From DYJB01 sp963777165 (lineage in GTDB: Bacteria > Chloroflexota > Anaerolineae > Anaerolineales > E44-bin32), in contig CAVZPO010000027.1 in NCBI GenBank assembly GCA_963777165.1, positions 221,070-285,069 on the forward strand: a stretch of DNA of 64,000 bases, given 5' to 3'. The notes beneath the pieces are model-generated. The model saw only the letters and a list, made by a program, of their open reading frames with translations, ran no database searches and was not told the DNA's origin. A program made the translations under genes and the position numbers. Shown here piece by piece: positions 50,688 through 59,646 of this stretch (its first letter is position 1; each line of letters starts with the position of its first letter).

Positions 50688-52124
50688 ATGACGCTGCCCT
50701 TGAGGCTGATCCTGAGCGGGCTGCTTCTGCTCGCCATCGGACTTGGGTTTGCTGCCTGTGCGCCGCAGCCCGAACCCGCGCCTACTGAGACGGCTGCCCC
50801 AGCAGCAACAGAGATTCCCGCCGAACCCCTTGCTCCCGTGCTCGAGATCGTCGGGCTCACCGACGAGCAATCGCTTGCCATGGACGAGATCATGGCTCTA
50901 CCGGTGACGGAGGGCTACGCGGGCATCAAGAGCAGCACCGGCAAGATCACGCCACCCGTCATGTTCAAGGGCATCGCCTTGAAGGACCTGGCCGCCTTGA
51001 TCGGCGGGATGGACGAGACCACCGGCTTTAGCGTGGTGGCCGAGGACGGCTACAGCATCACCTACTCTTACGACCAGATCTTCAACGGCAGCTTCATTGC
51101 CTATGATCCGGCCACCGGCCAGGAGCTCAAGAACCCCGTCGAGCTCACGGCCATTCTGGCCTACGAAGCCGATGGCCAGCCCCTGGATCCTGATCGAGAC
51201 GGCACCTTGAGGCTGGCGATCGTGAGCGCCGACCTCAACCAGGTTACCGACGGGCACTGGTCCGTGAAGTGGGTCAACCGGTTGGAGGTCAAGAATCTGG
51301 GAACCGAATGGGCCCTCGAGTCCGTGGGTGCGATCACCAAGACCACAGATCGCGCCAGCCTCGAATCGTGTGGGGCGCCGCAATGCCACGGCGCCAGCTG
51401 GACCGATGACAAGGCACAGGTATGGGCCGGCGTCCCACTCTGGCTGTTGGTCGGCGCGGTGGACGACGCGATCGAACACGAGGGCCCGGCGTTCAACGAC
51501 GCGCTGGCGGAGGCGGGGTACTCAGTGGACGTCGTCGCAGGCGATGGTTATACCGTCACCTTCGACGCTGCGCGGGTCAAACGCAACGACGCCATCATCG
51601 TGGCCTACAAGGTCAACGACAACCCGCTGCCCGACCAGTACTTTCCCCTGCGGCTGGTCGGCCCCGACCTGCAGAAGAACGAGATGGTTGGGATGATCGC
51701 CCGGATCGGCGTCGGCGTGGAGCCCCTCGCGCCCACGCCAGTAGCGACCGTTGAACCGGTTGCGCCCAACGGCAGCCTGAGCATCGCCGGCGCGGTGGAG
51801 CACGAAATATCCTTCACGGAGGCCGACCTGCGGGCGATGGAAGTGGTCGCAATCACCGCCGAGCATCCCAAGAAGGGCAAGCAGGGCTATGAAGGTGTAT
51901 CGCTGAATGCCCTCCTGGATCTGGCCGGGATCCAAGACGGGGCGAAGACCCTCGTCATCACGGCCTCAGATGGGTTCTCCACCGAGGTGAGTCTGGCCGA
52001 GGTGCGCGCGTGCGCTGATTGCCTGGTGGCCTTCACCGACACCGCGGAGAGTTTCACCATGGTGATGCCGGGTCTGTCCAGCAGCGCCTGGGTCAAAGGC
52101 GTCGTGCGTCTGGAAGTGAAGTAG
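50688..52124 (+). CDS. Three-domain lipoprotein with sulfite-oxidase-like folds
   Basis: A 478-residue predicted lipoprotein (signal peptide with lipobox Cys at residue 24, FAAC). Three domains resembling the molybdopterin-binding fold of sulfite oxidase follow, at about 45-185, 190-330 and 360-478. Domain 1 has FKGIALKDLAALIGG and GYSITYSYDQIF; domain 2 has CGAPQCHGASW (a CX4CH pattern) and GVPLWLLVG; domain 3 has TAEHPKKGKQGYEGV and the paired cysteines ACADCLVAF. Domain 3 matches the N-terminal domain of the TupA-like protein at more than half of its positions. Context suggests extracytoplasmic oxyanion or pterin handling; a cofactor is not proven. Confidence 0.72.
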   Translation: MTLPLRLILSGLLLLAIGLGFAACAPQPEPAPTETAAPAATEIPAEPLAPVLEIVGLTDEQSLAMDEIMALPVTEGYAGIKSSTGKITPPVMFKGIALKDLAALIGGMDETTGFSVVAEDGYSITYSYDQIFNGSFIAYDPATGQELKNPVELTAILAYEADGQPLDPDRDGTLRLAIVSADLNQVTDGHWSVKWVNRLEVKNLGTEWALESVGAITKTTDRASLESCGAPQCHGASWTDDKAQVWAGVPLWLLVGAVDDAIEHEGPAFNDALAEAGYSVDVVAGDGYTVTFDAARVKRNDAIIVAYKVNDNPLPDQYFPLRLVGPDLQKNEMVGMIARIGVGVEPLAPTPVATVEPVAPNGSLSIAGAVEHEISFTEADLRAMEVVAITAEHPKKGKQGYEGVSLNALLDLAGIQDGAKTLVITASDGFSTEVSLAEVRACADCLVAFTDTAESFTMVMPGLSSSAWVKGVVRLEVK

Positions 52125-52180
52125 TCCCGGGTGGATTGCCTGTTCGGAAGCCACACGGGTATCCCGGCAGCACAGCCGGC

Positions 52181-52212
52181 GATGCAAGTCACCGGCGCCG
52201 GGGACTTGCATC
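52181..52212 (+). promoter_or_regulatory. Strong hairpin upstream of the WtpA-like gene
   Basis: A perfect 10-bp stem GATGCAAGTC / GACTTGCATC around a 12-base GC-rich loop, six bases before the ORF start. It could block ribosome access or be part of a larger metal- or cofactor-sensing leader. It lacks a T tract. Confidence 0.45.
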
Positions 52213-52218
52213 GTCACC

Positions 52219-53334
52219 ATGCTTCACAGAGATGGCATCGCGCCATGCGAAGCCCCCACCGACGGAGAGTTCGCGCTGGCCGTGTTCGGCCTCGTCCTCG
52301 CCGGTTGCGCCGGTGAAAGGGTACCGGATGTCTCCAAGGAGAAGACCCCCGTTGTGGTGTTCGCGGCGGGCAGCTTGATCCTGCCTTTCATGGAGTTGGA
52401 GCAGGCGTTTGAAGAGCGCCACCCGGAGATCGACGTGCAAGCCGAGTACCACGGCAGCATCCAGGTCATGCGCCACGTCACCGAACTGCACGAAGAGATC
52501 GACGTGGTGGCGACTGCGGACGCGGCGTTGATCCCGATGCTGATGTATGCCAGCAGCGTGCCGGAGACGGGGCAGCCCTACGCCGAGTGGTACATCCGCT
52601 TCGCCAGCAACCATCTGGCGCTGGCCTATACGCCCGAGAGCCGGTATGCGGGCGAGATCGATGCCGAGAACTGGCCCGCGATCCTGGCCAGGCCGGATGT
52701 GAAACTCGGGCTGGCCGACCCGCGCTTTGATGCCTCTGGCTATCGTGCGCTGATGGCCCTTTCGCTGATGGAGAAAGCCCTCGGGCGCTACGATCTATTC
52801 GGGCCTGTCTTCGATGGCCAGTTCATGCACCCGGTAACCGTCTTCCGTGACGAGGACCTGACGACCATTACGGTCCCCGAGATCCTGGAAACCAGATCAG
52901 GTTCGCACATCATGCTGCGCGGCGGGAGCATCATGCTCATCGCCCTGCTCGAATCCGGGGACCTCGACTACGCCTTTGAATATGAGAGCGTCATCCGCCA
53001 GCATGGTCTGGAGATGCTGTCTCTGCCGGAGACAGTAAACATGGGCAATGCAGGCTTTGCCTCCGCATACGAAACCGTTCAGGTCGATCTGGACTTCCAG
53101 CGTTTCGCCACGGTCAAGCCGCAGTTCCGCGGCGAGCAGATCCGGTACGGCATCACCATCCCAACCAACGCGCCGCACCGGGACGCGGCCGTCCTCTTCA
53201 TCGCCTTCCTGCTCAGCCCGGAAGGACGCGCCATCATGGCGGCGGACTTTCATCCGCTCCTTGACTCCTTCCCGGCGGATGGCTATGCGGAGATGCCCGT
53301 GAGCCTGCAGGCCCTCTGCGTCCCGACGGAGTAA
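52219..53334 (+). CDS. wtpA: WtpA-like molybdate/tungstate-binding lipoprotein
   Basis: A 371-residue binding protein. VVVFAAGSLILPFMELEQAF, EYHGSIQVMRHV and WYIRFASNHLALAYTPES are WtpA-type segments. The frame as given has an odd start before FGLVLAGC; a start at 52245 in another frame (MRSPHRRRVR) joined by a one-base shift near 52262-52280 would give a normal signal peptide. The mature part is intact. It delivers molybdate or tungstate to the permease encoded next. Confidence 0.83.
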   Translation: MLHRDGIAPCEAPTDGEFALAVFGLVLAGCAGERVPDVSKEKTPVVVFAAGSLILPFMELEQAFEERHPEIDVQAEYHGSIQVMRHVTELHEEIDVVATADAALIPMLMYASSVPETGQPYAEWYIRFASNHLALAYTPESRYAGEIDAENWPAILARPDVKLGLADPRFDASGYRALMALSLMEKALGRYDLFGPVFDGQFMHPVTVFRDEDLTTITVPEILETRSGSHIMLRGGSIMLIALLESGDLDYAFEYESVIRQHGLEMLSLPETVNMGNAGFASAYETVQVDLDFQRFATVKPQFRGEQIRYGITIPTNAPHRDAAVLFIAFLLSPEGRAIMAADFHPLLDSFPADGYAEMPVSLQALCVPTE

Positions 53335-53336
53335 AC

Positions 53337-54149
53337 GTGAAGCAAGGCACCCTGCTCCTGAACTTCGCCTTCTCGTTCCTCGGTGGCCTACTGCTGCTGT
53401 TCATCGTCCTGCCCCTGGCCAGCACCTTGCTCGGTACGACGCCGGAGCAGCTGTGGCTGGCGCTGACCGATCCCGAAGTGCTGCGCTCCATCGGCTGGAC
53501 CTTCGGCGCCGCGGCCGTTGCCACGATCCTGAGTTTGCTGACGGGGGTGCCTCTGGCCTACCTCCTGGCGCGGTGCCAATTCCGAGGAAAACGGCTGGTG
53601 GAGGCGCTGGTCAACCTGCCGATTGTGATCCCACACACCGCGGCCGGTGTAGCGTTGCTGCTCGTTTTCGGGCGGCGCGGCCTACTGGGTCAATGGTTGG
53701 CGCCGCTGGGAGTCACCTTCACCGACAGCTTTGCCGGCATCGTGGTGGGCATGGGCTTTGTCAGCCTGCCGTTCCTGGTGACCATGAGCCGGGAGGCTTT
53801 CGCCTTGATCGATGAGGAGCTCGAACGCGTGGCCCTGATCGACGGCGCCTCCGCCTGGCAGGCCTTCCGGCACGTGACGCTGCCACAAGCCTGGCGCGGC
53901 GTGTTCGGCGGTGCGCTGATGATGTGGGCACGCGGCATCAGCGAGTTCGGTGCGGTCGTCATCCTGGCCTACCACCCCAAGATCGTGCCCGTGCTCGTCT
54001 ATGAGCGCTTCAACGGATTTGGGCTGGGGGCAGCTCAACCGATCGCTGCGTTGCTCATCATCGTTGCCATCAGCGTCTTCCTCTTCTTGCGGCTCTTGCT
54101 CCTGCCCGAACTTAGAGCCGCCACATCCGCCCAACGGAGAAGCCGATGA
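53337..54149 (+). CDS. wtpB: Molybdate/tungstate ABC transporter permease
   Basis: A 270-residue membrane protein with six helices and the ABC permease EAA loop (EELERVALIDGASAWQAF). It begins two bases after the WtpA stop (GTG start). In this cluster it pairs with the WtpA-like protein; no dedicated ATPase follows directly. Coupled by ATGA overlap to mop. Confidence 0.87.
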   Translation: MKQGTLLLNFAFSFLGGLLLLFIVLPLASTLLGTTPEQLWLALTDPEVLRSIGWTFGAAAVATILSLLTGVPLAYLLARCQFRGKRLVEALVNLPIVIPHTAAGVALLLVFGRRGLLGQWLAPLGVTFTDSFAGIVVGMGFVSLPFLVTMSREAFALIDEELERVALIDGASAWQAFRHVTLPQAWRGVFGGALMMWARGISEFGAVVILAYHPKIVPVLVYERFNGFGLGAAQPIAALLIIVAISVFLFLRLLLLPELRAATSAQRRSR

Positions 54150-54355
54150 AACTCAGCGCCCGCAATGTGCTGAAGGGCAAGGTGGTCCAAATCGTCAAGG
54201 GGGCGGTCAATGCCGAAGTGACCCTGCAGCTTCCTGGCGGCGAGCGCCTCACCTCCATCGTCACCCTCCGTTCGGTCGAAGAGCTTGGCCTGGCGGAGGG
54301 CAAGGAGGCGTACGCCGTCATCAAGGCTTCCAGCGTGATGCTTGCCGTGGACTGA
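54146..54355 (+). CDS. Molbindin (Mop/TOBE-domain protein)
   Basis: A 69-residue protein that is a single TOBE domain (MKLSARNVLKGKVVQIVKG; VITVTLRSVEELGL-type core). Mop proteins bind molybdate or tungstate in hexamers. Such domains normally form the tail of ModC/WtpC ATPases; here it is free and lies between a WtpB-like permease and the TupA-like gene. It starts in the permease stop. Confidence 0.9.
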   Translation: MKLSARNVLKGKVVQIVKGAVNAEVTLQLPGGERLTSIVTLRSVEELGLAEGKEAYAVIKASSVMLAVD

Positions 54356-54374
54356 CTACTTAGCCGGGCAGTAG

Positions 54375-54401
54375 CGCCGGTCGCCGGTGCGGCGACAGGC
54401 G
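54375..54401 (+). promoter_or_regulatory. Hairpin in the TupA-like gene leader
   Basis: CGCC and GGCG flank a GTCGCC / GGCGAC stem with a GGTGC loop, about 30 bases before the ATG. It may sequester the AAAGGAGAG ribosome site under some conditions. The sequence does not match a known riboswitch that I can recall. Confidence 0.4.
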
Positions 54402-54429
54402 GAACCCATTCTCAAAGGAGAGACGAACC

Positions 54430-55698
54430 ATGTCCCGCTCGATCAAGCTGCTTCTCATCCTGCTGATGTGTTTGGCGGTCGCTGCCTGTGGAACGACGCC
54501 GCCAGCGCCGGCCCCGGTCACCGAAGCGCCCACCGCGGCGGTGGAGGCTCCCGCCGGAGAGCCCCTCCTGAGCGTGAGCGGCATGGTCAACCAGGAACTG
54601 GCCCTGACCGCCGCCGACCTTCAGGCTATAGAAGTCGTCACGCTCACCGCAGAGCACCCCAAGAATGGCCCCGCCGAGTACACGGGGGTCTACTTGAATG
54701 CCGTGCTCGACATGGCGGGCATCGCGGACGGAGCGAGCCTGGTTGTCCTGACCGCCAGCGACGGCTACTCGGCCGAGGTCCCGCTGGCCGATGTCCAGGC
54801 CTGCACCGAATGCCTGATTGCCATGGACGGCAGCGTGCTGAACATGGTCATGCCCGGCATGTCCAGCAAGGCCTGGGTCAAGGATGTGGTGAAGATCGAC
54901 CTGGCCGGAGTTGTGGTTGCCGAGCCGTCGAATCCGAATCTCATCCTGGCCACGACCACCAGCACGCAGGACTCGGGCCTGCTCGACGTCCTGATCCCGG
55001 CCTTTGAGGCCGCCACCGGATACACGGTCCAGACCGTCGCCGTCGGCACCGGCCAGGCACTCACGATGGGTGAGGAGGGCAACGCCGACGTGCTCCTCGT
55101 CCATGCCCCCGGGTCGGAAGTGACCTTCATGGAGAACGGCTTCGGCTCCAACCGCCAGCTGGTGATGCACAACGACTTCATCCTGGTGGGCCCGGCCGCC
55201 GACCCGGCATCGATCGAAGGGCTGGGTGCCTTGGAGGCGATGAAGGCCATCGCTGCCACCGGCGCGACCTTCGTCTCGCGCGGCGACGACTCCGGCACTC
55301 ACAAGAAAGAGCTCGACCTGTGGAAGAAGGCCGAGGTCGATCCGGCCGGCCAGACCTGGTACCTCGAGACCGGCCAGGGCATGGGCGCCACGCTGACCAT
55401 CGCCTCGGAGAAAGCCGCTTACACTCTCACCGACCGCGCGACCTACCTGGCGAACCAGGACAACCTGCAATTGGTCATCCTCTCTGAAGGCGACCCGACG
55501 CTGCTCAACGTCTACCACGTCATCGCCGTCAACCCGGAGAAGTGGCCGGCGGTCAACGCCGACGGCGCCACGGCCTTTGCGGATTTCCTGACCTCGGTCG
55601 ACGGCCAGTCACTGATCGCGTCCTTTGGGGTTGAGGAGTTCGGCCAGCCGCTCTTCATCCCCGACGCGGGGAAGGCAGAGGAGGAACTCGGCCTGTAG
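54430..55698 (+). CDS. tupA: TupA-like tungstate-binding lipoprotein with added N-terminal domain
   Basis: A 422-residue lipoprotein (lipobox Cys at residue 20, VAAC). Residues about 170-422 are TupA: TTTSTQDSGLLDVLIPAFEA, NADVLLVHAPGSEV, NDFILVGP and ATFVSRGDDSGTHKKEL. Residues about 40-165 are a separate domain (TAEHPKNGPAEYTGV; ACTECLIAM; MVMPGMSSKAWVK) that also forms domain 3 of the upstream lipoprotein. This fusion is unusual. It binds tungstate, with high affinity in the TupA family, for the permease encoded next. AAAGGAGAG precedes the ATG. Confidence 0.85.
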   Translation: MSRSIKLLLILLMCLAVAACGTTPPAPAPVTEAPTAAVEAPAGEPLLSVSGMVNQELALTAADLQAIEVVTLTAEHPKNGPAEYTGVYLNAVLDMAGIADGASLVVLTASDGYSAEVPLADVQACTECLIAMDGSVLNMVMPGMSSKAWVKDVVKIDLAGVVVAEPSNPNLILATTTSTQDSGLLDVLIPAFEAATGYTVQTVAVGTGQALTMGEEGNADVLLVHAPGSEVTFMENGFGSNRQLVMHNDFILVGPAADPASIEGLGALEAMKAIAATGATFVSRGDDSGTHKKELDLWKKAEVDPAGQTWYLETGQGMGATLTIASEKAAYTLTDRATYLANQDNLQLVILSEGDPTLLNVYHVIAVNPEKWPAVNADGATAFADFLTSVDGQSLIASFGVEEFGQPLFIPDAGKAEEELGL

Positions 55699-55765
55699 CC
55701 GATCGGGGCCTGCCTTCGGTCGGGCGGCGGGTCTTGAAGCACCGCCCGACCGATAGCTCCCCGAC

Positions 55766-56436
55766 ATGGATACCACATTGGGCGAGATCTTCTCCATCAC
55801 GCTCCTGTCGCTCCAGGTCTCCGGCCTGGCGACGGCCCTCAGCCTGCTGATCGGGCTTCCGCTGGGGACGGCCCTGGCGCTGGGCCGGTTCCCCGGGCGC
55901 GCGGCGCTGTTCAGCCTGGTCAACACCGGCATGGGGCTGCCGCCGGTGGTGGTCGGATTGGCGGTTGCCATGATGCTGTGGCGCTCGGGACCGCTTCGGC
56001 GAGCCTGCGCCTGATCTACACCCCGCTGGCGATCGTCATCGCCCAGCTGATCATCGCCGCCCCGGTCGTCACCGGGCTGACCGCCGTGGCCCTGCAGCAG
56101 CTCGACCCGCGGCTCCAGCTTCAGCTTCTCGGCCTGGGGGCCTCGCGAACGCAGATGGTCCTGGCCCTGTGGCGCGAGGCGCGTCTGCCGCTGATCGCGG
56201 CATTGATCGCCGGATTCGGGAGTGTGATCTCGGAGGTCGGGGCGTCGATGATGGTGGGTGGCAACATCCGCGGGCAGACGCGGGTGCTGACCACCGCCAT
56301 TGTGCTCGAGACCGGCAAAGGCGAGTTCGAGCGCGCCCTGGCGCTGGGGGCGCTGCTGTTGGTGCTCACGTTCCTGATCAATGCGGCGCTGACGATGGTC
56401 CAGCAGCGCGGGGCACGCCAGCGGGGCCGGACGTGA
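55766..56436 (+). pseudogene. tupB: TupB-like tungstate permease, frameshifted
   Basis: Two frames form one six-helix permease of about 223 residues. Frame one ends VVVGLAVAMMLWRSGPL and the other resumes SLRLIYTPLAIVIAQLII; a one-base indel near 56000 (one base missing) joins them. The EAA loop region LLGLGASRTQMVLALWREA and GFGSVISEVGASMMVGG are TupB-like. Its stop overlaps the ATPase start. Confidence 0.82.
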
Positions 56437-57128
56437 TCGAGATCACGCAGGTCATCGTGCGCCGCGACGGCCGGGATGTGCTGACGATTGACCGGCTGGC
56501 GATCCGGCGCGGCGAGGTGCTGGCCGTCCTCGGGCCGAACGGCGCCGGCAAGACGACGCTGCTGCTCGTCCTGGCGCGGCTGCTCAAGGCGGAGAGCGGC
56601 ACGATCCGGTTCGACTCGCAGGCCGGGCCGATCGAAAACGATCTCGACTATCGCCGGCGGATCAGCGTGGTGATGCAGGATCCACTGCTGCTCGATCGCT
56701 CGGTCTTCGACAACGTGGCCGCCGGGCTCCGGTTTCGCCGTCTGCCGGCGTCGAGCGTATCTCAGCGGACAACGGCTTGGCTGGAGAAGCTCGGGATCAC
56801 CCATCTGCGCGACCGCCCCGGCTTGAAGCTCTCCGGCGGCGAGGCACAGCGCGTGGCGCTGGCTCGTGCCTTCGTGCTCGAACCGGAGCTCCTGCTGTTG
56901 GATGAGCCCTTCGCCTCCCTGGATACCGCCGCGCGGCGAACGCTGCGCGGGGAACTGCAGCGCCTGCTGTCCGAGACGCGCACCACGACGGTCTTCATCA
57001 CCCACGATCCGGGCGAGGTGCAGGGCCTGGCGACACGCAGCGTGTGGCTGGAGGACGGCCGTCTGATCGATGACGCACCGGAGAATCGGGACGCTGGCCT
57101 GCCATCGGCGACGACGTTCCTGCGTTGA
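56433..57128 (+). CDS. tupC: Tungstate ABC transporter ATPase
   Basis: A 231-residue ABC ATPase with Walker A GPNGAGKTT, Q-loop VVMQDPLLLD, signature LSGGEAQRVALARA, Walker B LLLLDEPFASLD and the H-loop FITHD. There is no TOBE tail. GTG start in the TupB stop codon. As the only ATPase in the island it may serve both the TupB and WtpB permeases, which is inference. Confidence 0.9.
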   Translation: MIEITQVIVRRDGRDVLTIDRLAIRRGEVLAVLGPNGAGKTTLLLVLARLLKAESGTIRFDSQAGPIENDLDYRRRISVVMQDPLLLDRSVFDNVAAGLRFRRLPASSVSQRTTAWLEKLGITHLRDRPGLKLSGGEAQRVALARAFVLEPELLLLDEPFASLDTAARRTLRGELQRLLSETRTTTVFITHDPGEVQGLATRSVWLEDGRLIDDAPENRDAGLPSATTFLR

Positions 57129-57257
57129 GCCCGCGGGACGAGGCACGCGTGGAGCGCATGCCGGGACCGACCCTGGAGCAGGATGACGGGTTCCAGGCGG
57201 ACTCGATGTAGAATCTCAGACGGCACCCCGGTGCAGTCTCCATCTGACATCGATCGA

Positions 57258-57723
57258 ATGACGAGCCCCCGCCTCCTCTGCCGTCCGCTGGCACCCGCGC
57301 TCGCCGCGCTGCTTCTTCTTGCCGCCACGACCGGCTGCATCATCGACTATCGGCTGGGCGACGAGCCGGCGGGTGCTGACCGTTCGCGTCCCGGCCGATC
57401 AGGCGTGGACCGACACGCAAATCGACCTCGCCGCCGGGGATCAACTGGAGATCGAGTTCCAGGGCGGGATGTGGTCGCCCTGGCCCGGCGGAAACTACGA
57501 TGCCATCGGCTCCGGCGGCGACCCGCTTTGTGACTGCAACCGGTTGATGGGCGTCTCTCACGCGGCGCTGATTGCTCGCCTGGGAGACAGCGAGCCCTTC
57601 CTTGTCGGGAACCACTGGGCCCAGGCGGTGGGTGAAGGCGGGCGGCTATTCCTGGGCATCAACGACACGCGCCTGGACGATAATGCCGGCTGGCTTGAGG
57701 TTTGGATCGAGACCAAGCCCTGA
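57258..57723 (+). pseudogene. PA-IL-like lectin-domain lipoprotein, frameshifted
   Basis: Frame one starts MTSPRLLCRPLAPALAALLL with lipobox ATTGC and ends near DYRLGDEPA. The second frame continues VLTVRVPADQAWTDTQI and has WSPWPGGNYDAIGSGGDP and FLGINDTRLDDNAGWLEVWI, the pattern of PA-IL (LecA)-type beta-sandwich galactose-binding domains. One base too many near 57365-57375 explains the break. A TAGAAT box lies at about 57210. It would bind carbohydrate at the cell surface. Confidence 0.62.
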
Positions 57724-57843
57724 TGGCCTGCTCCGCCGACCGTGTCTCGGCGTTGGAGCAGGGTCGGATCCTGAGGGATCAGGCACGCGCGCGACGTGCC
57801 GGCGCACGCTACAGCATGCCGGCCGTGGCAGGGGGAGGCGAAG

Positions 57844-58530
57844 ATGCGTGAGGGACGGATTCCCGGATACCACGCCGAGCGAATGCTGGAGGCGGTGAAG
57901 CGCTTCCGCGCCAACTGGATGCACTATCACCGGCCCGAAGACGTCAATCAGCTCTTGCGTTTGTTCCCCGCCGTGCATCTGCCGCGCGGCTTCATCCTCG
58001 ACTACCTGCCGGTGGGCGGAGTCGAGACCGGTTGGATCCTCCCCTATGCACGGCGCGAGGCCGTCACCAGCGGCGAATCGACGATGCCTCCCGCTCTGGC
58101 CGCCATGGAACGCGACCGTCTGGCTACCAAACGGGGCAGCGGCGAGCTGCGCCGGCTGGAAGTGGAACACCTGTACCGCCACCTGACGTACGACCCGAGC
58201 CCGACCGGACTTTTCGAATATGGTTTTTTCATCAGCGAGCTTTGGGCGACTAAATCAGCCTCCCGGGCGCGTGACTGGCTGGAGCTCGAGCCGATCTTCA
58301 CCCGCCGCCAGTTCGACGCCGTCGTGCGTGCCGCCCATCAGGTGACGCGCGTGATTCGCCCTGAGGTGTGTGACCCGCTGGCCCGGCCGGCGTCCGGCGG
58401 GGGAGGTCAGGTGGAGTTCATCGTCTATCAGGGCGCGGCCTGGAAGCGCATCTTCCAGCTTCGCCTGACGATCGAAGCGGACGGCGGCGTGCGCCGCGAC
58501 CCCGGCGAACTGCTGGCCAACCTGGGCTAA
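57844..58530 (+). CDS. Uncharacterised protein
   Basis: A 228-residue soluble protein with no recognisable domain. The ATG follows GGGGGAGGCGAAG. It contains a long helical, Arg/Glu-rich middle (ALAAMERDRLATKRGSGELRR) and aromatic segments (YLPVGGVETGWILPYARRE). No signal peptide. It is not part of an obvious operon. Confidence 0.5.
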   Translation: MREGRIPGYHAERMLEAVKRFRANWMHYHRPEDVNQLLRLFPAVHLPRGFILDYLPVGGVETGWILPYARREAVTSGESTMPPALAAMERDRLATKRGSGELRRLEVEHLYRHLTYDPSPTGLFEYGFFISELWATKSASRARDWLELEPIFTRRQFDAVVRAAHQVTRVIRPEVCDPLARPASGGGGQVEFIVYQGAAWKRIFQLRLTIEADGGVRRDPGELLANLG

Positions 58531-58713
58531 GCGCTGCTGGATGTGAAAGAACCTGCGCTGAGTACGATTCCGCTTCCGTCCGGCTTCCCTCAGGATGTGC
58601 GCGGGAGGGGCGGCGGCTGGGGCCACGCTCTCGCACCGTGCATGCTGACCGTGCACCAAATCGACTGTTGACCCGCGTCGCTGAACAGATGCAGCTGTGG
58701 AGAAATCCAAATC

Positions 58714-59195
58714 ATGGACGTCCGCTATCATCCGATTGGCACCTTGCACACGCTGTTCCATGAACTGAGCGACATGCCCATCCAGCCGACCAGCCGGGCG
58801 AGCGCCCCCGGTACGGCCGAGATCCTTGCCGAGTACGCCGAAGGCCTGCAGGACCTGGACGGCTTCTCGCATGTCATCCTGCTGTACCACCTGCACCGGG
58901 CGCGGCGAGCCGCAGCTGACCGTCGTGCCGTTCCTTGGCTCCGAACCCCGCGGCGTGTTTGCGACGCGTGCCCCCGCGCGGCCGAACCCCATCGGCCTGT
59001 CGATCGTCAGCTCTGTTGCGGATCGAGGGGTGCACGCTGTACTTGGGCAATGTCGACATCCTTGATGGGACGCCGCTGCTCGACGTGAAGCCCTACGTCC
59101 CGGCCTTCGATCGGCCGGAGCAAGTCCGCGCCGGATGGCTGGAGCAGTTGCAGGGAAACGTCGGCGAGGCGCGCTCGGACGACCGTTTCGGGTAA
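58714..59195 (+). pseudogene. trmO: TrmO (tRNA N6-methyltransferase family), two frameshifts
   Basis: Three frames in succession read as one TsaA/TrmO protein of about 160 residues: YHPIGTLHTLFHELSDMPIQPT and GFSHVILLYHLHRA (frame one), VVPFLGSEPRGVFATRAPARPNPIGLSIV (frame two, carrying the RPNPIG motif), then CTLYLGNVDILDGTPLLDVKPYVP (frame three). Each change needs one base removed, near 58905 and 59025. TrmO methylates t6A in some tRNAs. Either sequencing indels or a decayed gene. Confidence 0.75.
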
Positions 59196-59300
59196 TGTCG
59201 GCGAGGAACGAGTGACAGGCTATCCCGTCCTGCTGTGCAGACCGGGTAATTCCTGACGGCCGCTAAGCGCCGGCCGGGAGGGGGCGGGCGGTCGAGGTCG

Positions 59301-59306
59301 TATAAT
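59301..59306 (+). promoter_or_regulatory. -10 box upstream of the small membrane protein
   Basis: A perfect TATAAT, about 70 bases before the ATG at 59377. The leader contains a GTTGCC/GGCAAC inverted repeat. Confidence 0.5.
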
Positions 59307-59376
59307 CACCTCGCTGGTTGCCAACTTGAGTCCGACGCAGGTCCGACCGGCAACAGCCGAGCGAAGGAGGAGACCC

Positions 59377-59535
59377 ATGGATCCCAGGTACGCCCGCATC
59401 CACGTCGATACCGGCGTGGGAATCTTCTGGGTCATCGGCTGGATGTTCACCATTGCGTTCGCCAAGTTGATCTGGTGGCAGGCGCTTCTCGGCCTGATCG
59501 TCTGGCCGTACTACCTGGGACTTGCCGTCCGGTGA
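59377..59535 (+). CDS. Small membrane protein
   Basis: A 52-residue protein with two hydrophobic helices (GIFWVIGWMFTIAFAKL and LLGLIVWPYYLGLAV) and strong ribosome site GAAGGAGG. The function is unknown. It lies 111 bases before a second membrane-protein gene. Confidence 0.75.
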   Translation: MDPRYARIHVDTGVGIFWVIGWMFTIAFAKLIWWQALLGLIVWPYYLGLAVR

Positions 59536-59646
59536 GATTCCTCTTGCCAACGGCCGCGTGACGCGGCCTGCGCGCTGCACAAGAACTGTCCTGGCGGAGA
59601 AAGACAGCTCGAGGCCGGAGACCCGCGCCTGAGCAGGGAGGCATTT

